Positions 6,311 to 12,140 of a stretch of DNA of 12,140 nucleotides are shown here, in pieces. Under the pieces are notes generated by a model, which saw nothing but the letters and a program-made list of their open reading frames with translations, had not been told where the DNA came from and did no database searches. This DNA comes from CAZZCP01 sp964653235 (GTDB lineage Bacteria > Bdellovibrionota > Bdellovibrionia > Bdellovibrionales > UBA840), in the NCBI GenBank assembly GCA_964653235.1, contig CAZZCP010000069.1, forward strand, positions 1 through 12,140. The letters run 5' to 3'. Made by a program: the position numbers and the translations under genes. Positions within the stretch are counted from its first letter, which is position 1, and every line of letters starts with the position of its first letter.

Positions 6311-8512
6311 TTACTCAAAAAAGTCATTTTCAAAACTCTCATCCAACTTTAAATCCTCTGAATTCGTCCCGCCTGAAGTATTAAATGCTTTATCAATATT
6401 TAAGACTTTTGGAGTTAAAAACATCATCAGCTCATTCTTTTCTTTTGCTTTACTACGAAACTTAAAGAGCCAACCCAAAAGCGGGATATCACCAAGCCAG
6501 GGCACCTTCTCATTGCCTGTTGTGACTGTATTATTGTAAATTCCACCAATCACAGCTGTATCGCCATTGTTAATTAAGACTTGGGTCTTTGCTGCCCTTT
6601 TAAATATGGTCACATTGCTATTCTCATCTTGAGGGCCAACGAACTCTCTCTTTAAATTGATATCCATGACCACACCGCCATCCGATGTGATTTGAGGTTT
6701 TACCTCTAAAGAAATCGTTATGGGTCGGTATTCGATACTATTCTGAACAGCTCCATCAACTACACTAGAAATTAAAATCGGAATTTCAGTGATTTGCTCA
6801 ATCTTAGAAACTCGATTGTTTAGAGTCACAATTCGAGGAGATGAGATCACCTTGACTACAGATTGGGTCTCTAACAAAGAAAGAGTTGCGGTAAGATCAC
6901 CTATGAAATCAAGATTGCCTATGGTTAAGGCTAGATTATTATTTGCCTGGGTTAATCCACCTGAATAGGTACCTAAAGCAGTGATCTCGGTATTTCCAAC
7001 TTCAGAACGGCCAATTTTTTTTGCTCCTGATAATAATCCAGAAGAATTCCAGTTTACACCAATTTGCCGACTGAAATCTTCTGTTGCTTCGATAATTTTT
7101 GATTCAATTAAGACTTGCGGGGTTTGTGTATCGAGACTTTTGATCAATTTCTCTACTTTTCGGATTGTCTCTGCTATATCGGTAACCACTATTGTATTGG
7201 TGCGTGGATCAACATTGACTCGCCCACGATTGGGAGTCAAAAAAGGTTCGACTTGCTTAAGCACTTCTTCAGACTTTGCATAACTCACAGGAAAAATTCG
7301 TACTTGTAAAGGTTGCAGATTTCGCTGCGCTAACAGAACTTGTCTTTTGGTATTCGACTCTTCACTCAAAGATTTAAGAGGCGCTATTCTGAGAATATTT
7401 CCCTGTCGAACATAGCCAAGTTCTTTACTTTGCATCAATACGACCAGAGCTTGGTCCCATGGAATTTGTCTTAATTTTAAACTAACCGTTCCTTTTACCT
7501 GTTCATCGAGAAGAAGATTTAGACCACTTTGTTCGGCAATAAAATCAAAAACATCGCGAATATCCCAGTCTTTCACTTCGATATTGATTTTTCGACCATA
7601 AAAGTTGGTATTCCCTGTTAGAAAGTCTTCAATGTTCTTACTTTGCAGTATTTCTGAGTCACGCTCAATCGCAGCTTGATCTACTGCAGGCTCAAACTCT
7701 TGCTGTTGCTCGGATCCAAAATCTTCTATGGCTGTATCTTCTTCTGCGATCAGTGCATCTGAAGTTTGAGATTCATTCACAGCACTATTGGCTACTATGA
7801 TGATTTGATTGCCCTCTTGAGTCACCAAAGGCTCGCTGTCAGCTTCGAGTTGAATGACAAAACGAGCCACCGACCCCCCTGGATTTTGATAGGCTTCAAA
7901 CAAACCAACAGCCCCTTGAAATTCATTGGTATTGTAGGGCCGTTGAAATTTTTGCGGTAGATTGGTATCAGAAAGTTCAACAATAAACTGTTGATTGTCT
8001 TGGTTGCTACGAGTGGAGTAGCTTGCAGGCTGATCAGTTGAAATGACAATACTCCCGCCATTTTCGTTCGCCTTAAAGTCGAGAGCTGTTACCTGAACAG
8101 AAGCACTGCTGGGGGCAGCAGCAGCACCAAAGTCATCGTTTTGTGCGAATTCATCTTGTGCAAATTCATCAGCTTGTTGCTCTTGATCGTCAACTTGATC
8201 TGCTAAACTAAAATCATCTTCTTCGGCAAAACTCTCTTCTAAACCTTCAAAGTCTTCATTGAGTTCTTCTTCAATCTCGTCATCTAAGCTTGCAAACTCA
8301 TCATCAATCTCATCTAGGCTATCTTCTGCAGAAAAGTCTTCATCTGCAAAGTCATCTCCAAGATCCTCATCCAAGTCATCAATATCGGCTTCTTCACTCG
8401 TATCTTCAAAAGCTGAAGCATCTTCACTAAGATCTTCGTCTGATTCTTGCGTACTTGAACAAGAGATAGCTGTTGTGATCAATAGAAAAAATAATAATCT
8501 TTTAAAATACAT
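6311..8512 (-). CDS. pilQ: Type IV pilus secretin PilQ, 733 aa
   Basis: PilQ forms the outer-membrane ring through which the pilus extends. The signal sequence ends in TAIS-Cys18, a plausible lipobox. Residues 21-130 are a low-complexity acidic stretch with 53 Asp/Glu and no Lys, Arg or His. An AMIN domain, which in related proteins binds peptidoglycan, occupies about 138-242, followed by a second acidic linker (250-290). The STN/N0 domain lies at about 305-378 (INIEVKDWDIRDVFDFIAEQ), the N1 domain at about 400-465, and the secretin barrel domain from about 465 to 705. The latter carries VKVISSPRIVTLNN and the C-terminal VPWLGDIPLLGWLF. The tail 718-733 is acidic again. AAGGAG (8519-8524) sits six nt before the ATG. 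It is the last gene of pilMNOPQ, 16 nt after pilP. Confidence 0.97.
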   Translation of the reverse strand: MYFKRLLFFLLITTAISCSSTQESDEDLSEDASAFEDTSEEADIDDLDEDLGDDFADEDFSAEDSLDEIDDEFASLDDEIEEELNEDFEGLEESFAEEDDFSLADQVDDQEQQADEFAQDEFAQNDDFGAAAAPSSASVQVTALDFKANENGGSIVISTDQPASYSTRSNQDNQQFIVELSDTNLPQKFQRPYNTNEFQGAVGLFEAYQNPGGSVARFVIQLEADSEPLVTQEGNQIIIVANSAVNESQTSDALIAEEDTAIEDFGSEQQQEFEPAVDQAAIERDSEILQSKNIEDFLTGNTNFYGRKINIEVKDWDIRDVFDFIAEQSGLNLLLDEQVKGTVSLKLRQIPWDQALVVLMQSKELGYVRQGNILRIAPLKSLSEESNTKRQVLLAQRNLQPLQVRIFPVSYAKSEEVLKQVEPFLTPNRGRVNVDPRTNTIVVTDIAETIRKVEKLIKSLDTQTPQVLIESKIIEATEDFSRQIGVNWNSSGLLSGAKKIGRSEVGNTEITALGTYSGGLTQANNNLALTIGNLDFIGDLTATLSLLETQSVVKVISSPRIVTLNNRVSKIEQITEIPILISSVVDGAVQNSIEYRPITISLEVKPQITSDGGVVMDINLKREFVGPQDENSNVTIFKRAAKTQVLINNGDTAVIGGIYNNTVTTGNEKVPWLGDIPLLGWLFKFRSKAKEKNELMMFLTPKVLNIDKAFNTSGGTNSEDLKLDESFENDFFE

Positions 8513-8528
8513 AGGAAACTCCTTTTTC

Positions 8529-9098
8529 CTATTTACTAGTCTTAGCCCTATCTAGTTTCATTAACCTAGAGCGCGTGTTGGTATTTCCTTCGGGATCGAC
8601 GTAATTTTCAATAATAACTAGCTCTCCCTCCCGAATTTTCGCAACATATCCATTGTCTCTACCAATTTTAGCATTCTTTTTCACATAATGAACCTTTTGT
8701 TTTGGATCAATAATCATAGCCATAGGAGTACGTCCACCGGTAATCACCCCGACAAGCTTCAATTGATCGATCTCAAATTTTTGCAAGGGTAATAATGGCC
8801 CTCGAGCTACTACAGTCGCCGCAACAGGCGATGTATAAGGTATAAAGGGGTCTCTTTTTCCTCTTGGGTCATAAACATAGACTTCAATGATTTCTCTCAA
8901 ATCTTCGGAAACTTGCAGCTGTGTTTGTTCTAGCTGAATCTCTGAGTCTTGGATTTTTTGAGGGTCTTGCTCTGGCTGAGTCTTAGCTACGGTGCTTTCA
9001 GCTGGTGCAGGGGCTGCGCTCGGAGACTGAGTCGGGATCGGAATAGTGCCCTGTGCCCAAGATTGTAGACTTGCCAAGAGTATGAGAATGAGAATCAT
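8529..9098 (-). CDS. pilP: Type IV pilus assembly protein PilP, 189 aa
   Basis: PilP connects the inner-membrane PilN/PilO pair to the PilQ secretin. A hydrophobic N-terminus with probable cleavage after SWAQ (residue 16) is followed by a Pro/Ala/Gln-rich flexible linker (17-65). The conserved globular beta-domain (about 75-180) has YDPRGKRDPFIPY, FEIDQLKLVGVITG and the matching MIIDPKQKVHYVKKNAKIG, all typical of PilP. PilP is a lipoprotein in several species, but this protein contains no cysteine at all, so it cannot be lipid-anchored. The N-terminus also lacks a positive charge before the hydrophobic core, and an in-frame stop just upstream rules out an earlier start. Its ATG overlaps the pilO stop codon (ATGA). 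Confidence 0.93.
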   Translation of the reverse strand: MILILILLASLQSWAQGTIPIPTQSPSAAPAPAESTVAKTQPEQDPQKIQDSEIQLEQTQLQVSEDLREIIEVYVYDPRGKRDPFIPYTSPVAATVVARGPLLPLQKFEIDQLKLVGVITGGRTPMAMIIDPKQKVHYVKKNAKIGRDNGYVAKIREGELVIIENYVDPEGNTNTRSRLMKLDRAKTSK

Positions 9099-9709
9099 TT
9101 TCTTGCCCTTGCCTTGTTATTTTTTGGATTTTGTTCTGGCTCTGGCTCTCCGGTATAGCGAAAAGCAATTAAACTACCTTTTAATTCTAGAATCGGAATA
9201 TTACCAAAAATTCGACTAAAGCTAATGTTTGTTCCCCGTAAAAGAACGAGTCTCTGCATATTGGTTACATTTGAAAGAAAACTGGTCAACTGGCCGTAAC
9301 TGCCCTCAATAACCACGTCAATTTTAAGCTCTTCATAAAAAGTCTTTTGTACAGTCTTTGGGTCAGGCTTAACCAAAAGCATTTTTACACCTGATTTTTT
9401 GGCCTCTCCGGTTAAGATTCGAATCAACTCTGGTTGGTTCTGCTTCTCAGGTAAAAACGTAATCACTTGGTCAAACAAAGCAATGAATCGATTCATCTCT
9501 TGTTCATACTCAGCTCTGTTAGCCACAATTTTTTCGTTTTCTTTGATCTTGATATCCAGTTCTTTTATTTTTGCATTGATCGTATTGACTTGATTCAAGT
9601 AGGCATCTGGGCCACTGGCATTCATGTAAAAAGCCACGGCAAGAAGAATACCAACAACAGCAAAGTAGGTAAATGGTGCATTTTTAATCTGCTCTTCCAT
9701 TTGTGACAT
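9095..9709 (-). CDS. pilO: Type IV pilus assembly protein PilO, 204 aa
   Basis: This is a bitopic inner-membrane protein that pairs with PilN to form the alignment platform. It has a short cytoplasmic N-terminus, one membrane helix at about 13-29, a charged coiled coil at about 36-80 (NAKIKELDIKIKENEKIV), and a ferredoxin-like periplasmic domain at about 85-185. The conserved segment EGSYGQLTSFLSNVTNMQRL lies within that domain. The C-terminal tail (186-204) is Pro/Glu then Lys/Arg rich. Its start overlaps the pilN stop by one nt (TAATG) and its stop overlaps the pilP start by four nt, which indicates translational coupling. Length and domain order are normal for PilO. Confidence 0.95.
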   Translation of the reverse strand: MSQMEEQIKNAPFTYFAVVGILLAVAFYMNASGPDAYLNQVNTINAKIKELDIKIKENEKIVANRAEYEQEMNRFIALFDQVITFLPEKQNQPELIRILTGEAKKSGVKMLLVKPDPKTVQKTFYEELKIDVVIEGSYGQLTSFLSNVTNMQRLVLLRGTNISFSRIFGNIPILELKGSLIAFRYTGEPEPEQNPKNNKARARK

Positions 9710-10335
9710 TATTGAGTCTCCATATTGGCAGTCATCGTAAAAACACGAATGATTCCTTCTTTTGAAGTTTTCTGCTCAGAAGATACAAGTTTCACATTAT
9801 TAAAAAAAATACTTTCTTCTATATTTTGCAAGAAAGCAGATACAGACACGTCTTGAATGCAGTTTCCAGTAATAGTAATAAGTGTGCCCTGGAGTTCAAT
9901 TTCGGTGAGCCACGTTTTTGCTGGAAGCATGCCGTGTAGAGTATCTAAGGCGCGCACCATATAAATCCTTCGAGTAGCCAATTGCTTGATTGCATTTAAA
10001 CGAGTATTGATTTTTTCTTTATCCTCTAAAAACTGATTCACTTTTTCTACTTGTTTACCGAACTGTTTTAATTTTTCCTCTTTTTGTTTTTGAGATGCTT
10101 TCACTCGAGCCAATTCATCTTTTGCAGAACTCACTTCATAATAGTTATAAGCATAGGCGAGAATCGGAAATAGAAAAACCAAAAGAAACTTAAGAATCAT
10201 TTCTCTTTGTTCGCTGTTTTCACCACTCCCAAGACTGACTTGTTTTAAATCAAATGATATCTCGCCATCGCCTGCGTTTATCTGAGGCATTGTTCCGGCG
10301 CCACCACGGTTCTTAAGAAGATTGATTTTAATCAT
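9709..10335 (-). CDS. pilN: Type IV pilus assembly protein PilN, 208 aa
   Basis: PilN is the inner-membrane partner of PilO. The N-terminal MIKINLLKNR matches the conserved INLL motif, which in studied homologues inserts into a groove of PilM. One membrane helix lies at about 47-66, followed by a long Lys/Glu-rich coiled coil (68-118) and a ferredoxin-like periplasmic domain (about 125-205), with the family-typical AKTWLTEIELQGTLITITG. The linker between the INLL motif and the membrane helix is about 36 residues, Gly/Ser/acid-rich, and longer than usual in PilN. Start and stop overlap pilM (ATGA) and pilO (TAATG), so it is part of a tightly coupled operon. Confidence 0.94.
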   Translation of the reverse strand: MIKINLLKNRGGAGTMPQINAGDGEISFDLKQVSLGSGENSEQREMILKFLLVFLFPILAYAYNYYEVSSAKDELARVKASQKQKEEKLKQFGKQVEKVNQFLEDKEKINTRLNAIKQLATRRIYMVRALDTLHGMLPAKTWLTEIELQGTLITITGNCIQDVSVSAFLQNIEESIFFNNVKLVSSEQKTSKEGIIRVFTMTANMETQ

Positions 10336-11387
10336 GAATCACCTTCTTTGCGAAGTGCCAGCCCCAATGCAACCGAAATAAAAGAAGAAATTTGCATGAT
10401 ATAATCTGATGAAAATTTCTTCATATCATAAGTGATGCGCTGAAAAGGGTTAAAAACATCAATTTGGGCATTTAAACTGTGGCTTAAGTCTTCTTTTAAA
10501 TGAGGGAGGCTCATCGAGCCACCAGATAAGTAGTATCGAGATATTTCTTTTCCAGAGTTATTGGAAGCATTGAAAAAATCGACACTTCTTTGTATTTCTT
10601 CAGCTACCACTTCATTAGTCGCTCGCAAGATATTCAAAACATCCGAGGGCGCTCCTTCCTCCCCCGTGGCACTCAACTTTAAAGATTCAGCCTCATCAAT
10701 ACTCACTCCCATTTGTTTTTGAATATCAGAAGTATAGGTCAAACCTCCAACGGGAATATCTCTTGAAAAGACAAGCTCACCATCATCAAGCACAACAAAG
10801 TTAATACTACTTGCCCCAATATTTAAAATTCCCAAACACTGTCCCTCTTGTCTTCCATAATTTTGCTCATAACAATTGGCTAGGGCAAAGCCCGCAACAT
10901 CAACGATACGGCAACTAAAACCAGAGGACTCTATGACTTCGGCATAGTTCATTAACTGTGACTGCTTGGCTGCAATCAAGAGAACTTCCATGGAGTCGGT
11001 AATGACTTGGTTTTTTAGAATATAATACTCTAAATTTACTTCGCTCACATCATAGGGAATATATTGTTCGGCTTCCCATTTAATTTGTTCTCTTAATAGC
11101 TTTTCATCCATTGCCGGGATATTGATACGCTTTACAATTACACTTGTACCCCACACTGAAACTGCTACAGATTTAGATTTAGACTGAAACTCTGCTTTGA
11201 TCTGCTGTATGGCTTGAGACAAAGCATCTGAATCCACTATATCTCCTCCGACAATAGAGCCGGGCGGAGTCGCTGCAAAATGAAAGCCGACCAAGCTAGC
11301 TGTATTTTTTTTCAGCTGCAATTCAGCTAGCTTGATTGAGCTAGTGCCAATATCCAGTCCTATGATACTCTTTGCTGCAAATAGCAT
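10332..11387 (-). CDS. pilM: Type IV pilus assembly protein PilM, actin-like ATP-binding protein, 351 aa
   Basis: PilM is a cytoplasmic protein with an FtsA/actin-like fold that binds the PilN N-terminus and links the pilus motor to the PilN/O/P complex. Visible motifs are phosphate-1 GLDIGTSSIKLAEL (10-23), the PilM-typical QIKWEAEQYIPYD (101-113), phosphate-2 LNIGASSINFVVL (188-200), and the adenosine motif YYLSGGSMSLPHL (285-297). Length and motif order are normal. The ATG is preceded by AAGGAAGG about ten nt upstream, and the product starts MLFAAKSIIGLDIG as expected for the family. It is the first gene of pilMNOPQ. Its own promoter lies 60-90 nt upstream, separating it from the prepilin peptidase gene on the same strand. 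Confidence 0.96.
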   Translation of the reverse strand: MLFAAKSIIGLDIGTSSIKLAELQLKKNTASLVGFHFAATPPGSIVGGDIVDSDALSQAIQQIKAEFQSKSKSVAVSVWGTSVIVKRINIPAMDEKLLREQIKWEAEQYIPYDVSEVNLEYYILKNQVITDSMEVLLIAAKQSQLMNYAEVIESSGFSCRIVDVAGFALANCYEQNYGRQEGQCLGILNIGASSINFVVLDDGELVFSRDIPVGGLTYTSDIQKQMGVSIDEAESLKLSATGEEGAPSDVLNILRATNEVVAEEIQRSVDFFNASNNSGKEISRYYLSGGSMSLPHLKEDLSHSLNAQIDVFNPFQRITYDMKKFSSDYIMQISSFISVALGLALRKEGDS

Positions 11388-11449
11388 CTTCTTGATGCCT
11401 TCCTTTTTCTGATGATTTCAATTAACTGAAAAAAAATAGCTACTTATAA

Positions 11450-11478
11450 ATTAGATCAAGCTCGACATGAAATGTCAA
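11450..11478 (-). promoter_or_regulatory. Sigma70-type promoter of pilMNOPQ
   Basis: On the minus strand a perfect TTGACA (11473-11478) is separated by 17 nt from TCTAAT (11450-11455), a 5/6 match to the -10. Predicted initiation near 11443 gives a leader of about 55 nt before the pilM ATG. This is the best promoter match in the window. Confidence 0.7.
11464..11476. promoter_or_regulatory. Palindrome overlapping the -35/spacer of the pilM promoter
   Basis: GACAT-gaa-ATGTC is a perfect 5-bp inverted repeat with a three-base centre, covering the last bases of the -35 hexamer and half the spacer of the pilM promoter. A dimeric regulator bound here would block polymerase. No specific regulator can be named. 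Confidence 0.4.
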
Positions 11479-11486
11479 ATTTATGA

Positions 11487-11500
11487 CTTTCTATAGAAAG
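11487..11500 (-). repeat. 14-bp perfect palindrome at the end of the prepilin peptidase gene
   Basis: CTTTC-TATA-GAAAG spans the TAG stop codon of the prepilin peptidase gene. As RNA it would form a short five-pair hairpin followed by TCATAAATTTG. It is at best a weak terminator between that gene and the pilM promoter. Confidence 0.3.
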
Positions 11501-12140
11501 AAGAACAAATCAAGAATCGGATGAATCGATACTTTTTTTAGTACCAGATAAGCCAAGGCAGCTAGAGAAAGGAATGGGCCAAAGGGAAGTGCTGTCTTCA
11601 ACCCTCCTTTGGTCCTAACAATAAGCACTAAACCAACAATTGAACCGAGAAGGCTTGAAAACAATAGCACAAAAGGAAGAGAAGAAAGGCCAAGTACTGA
11701 GCCTATCCAAGCCAATAGCTTGATATCTCCCCCTCCCATGCCTTCTTGTTTTTTCAATTTCTCATAGAGTACAGCAATCGACCAAAGAAGACCTCCTCCC
11801 ACAACACAAGCCACGAATGCAGAAAAAAAGCTTCTCTCAGGATTGAGAACAGCACCAATCAGGCCTAAGGCGATTCCAGGAAGACTTAAAATATCAGGTA
11901 TTAAAAAATGTTTAAAATCAATCACAGAAATTGTGAGAAGACCAAAAGCAAAAAAACAATATTCAATTGTAGAAACACTCCAGCCATATAAAAAATAAAT
12001 AAATACAAAGACCAAAGCCATAGCCAGTTCAAAGAAAAAATGGGACCAACCAAAATAGGCATTGCATTTTCTACACCTTGCACGCAGCCAAATACAACTT
12101 AGGATGGGAATATTCTCGTACCATGAAAGTTTATTTTTGC
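11491..12140 (-). CDS. pilD: Prepilin peptidase (A24 family), 5' end beyond the right edge
   Basis: This membrane aspartic peptidase cleaves the leader from type IV prepilins and often N-methylates them. The frame stays open from an internal ATG at 12021 to the window edge, giving 215 visible residues. The added N-terminal stretch reads LSWYENIPILSCIWLRARCRK and completes a CRKC pair (visible 22-25), the second half of the zinc-binding four-cysteine motif. The first pair must lie beyond the edge. Several membrane helices follow. The catalytic aspartates are in VIDFKHFLIPD (visible residue 74) and GMGGGDIKLLA (visible 138). LPFGPFLSLAALAYL near the end is typical of the family. The segment after CRKC (NAYFGWSHFFFELA) departs from the usual ISWRYPLVEL pattern. 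Its position directly upstream of pilMNOPQ supports the role. Confidence 0.93.
   Translation of the reverse strand, partial: KNKLSWYENIPILSCIWLRARCRKCNAYFGWSHFFFELAMALVFVFIYFLYGWSVSTIEYCFFAFGLLTISVIDFKHFLIPDILSLPGIALGLIGAVLNPERSFFSAFVACVVGGGLLWSIAVLYEKLKKQEGMGGGDIKLLAWIGSVLGLSSLPFVLLFSSLLGSIVGLVLIVRTKGGLKTALPFGPFLSLAALAYLVLKKVSIHPILDLFFFL

Noticed and set aside
8259..8555. Plus-strand open frame encoding a Ser-rich 98-residue product
   Set aside because: It is the antisense image of the acidic-codon repeats of pilQ (GAT/GAA runs read as serine codons backwards); no ribosome binding site and no known family.
11491..12021. Prepilin peptidase starting at the ATG at 12021
   Set aside because: The frame stays open to the window edge and the added residues match the family's N-terminal region with its CRKC pair, so the true start is off the window.

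Overview
The window looks like an AT-leaning Gram-negative chromosome, most plausibly from a predatory-type or related member of the Bdellovibrionota (former Deltaproteobacteria). This rests on the style of the 16S 5' end, a complete pilM-N-O-P-Q operon, TolC- and secretin-type outer-membrane proteins, and an extremely acidic PilQ N-terminus. The phylum call is an inference; no database comparison was made.

Layout. Positions 1-340 are the 5' part of a 16S rRNA gene on the minus strand, running off the left edge. Upstream of it come a leader with hairpins and a boxA-like element, then tRNA-Ala(UGC) and a good sigma70-type promoter, so the tRNA appears to lie at the very front of the rRNA transcript. 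Next, also on the minus strand, are an unrecognised 169-residue protein, a small single-domain cupin, and a membrane-anchored FMN/Fe-S glutamate-synthase-domain protein. An apparently intact IS110-family element (3667-4695 plus flanks) sits in the interval between that gene and a divergent tolC-like outer-membrane efflux gene, the only plus-strand gene here.

The right half is a type IV pilus locus on the minus strand. It starts with the 3' part of a prepilin peptidase gene (cut by the right edge), then a near-consensus promoter, then pilM, pilN, pilO, pilP and pilQ. The first four overlap by 1-4 nt, and pilP is 16 nt from pilQ. PilM (cytoplasmic actin-like) should bind the PilN N-terminal motif. 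PilN and PilO form the inner-membrane coiled-coil pair, PilP bridges the periplasm, and PilQ is the outer-membrane secretin through which the pilus passes. The peptidase processes the pilins.

Most of the window is ordinary. The points worth a second look are the tRNA-Ala placed before 16S, the 110-residue PilQ segment with 53 Asp/Glu and no Lys/Arg/His, the apparent lipid-anchor swap between PilQ and PilP, a palindrome inside the pilM promoter, and the non-coding end of the IS110 element, where an RNA guide would be expected.
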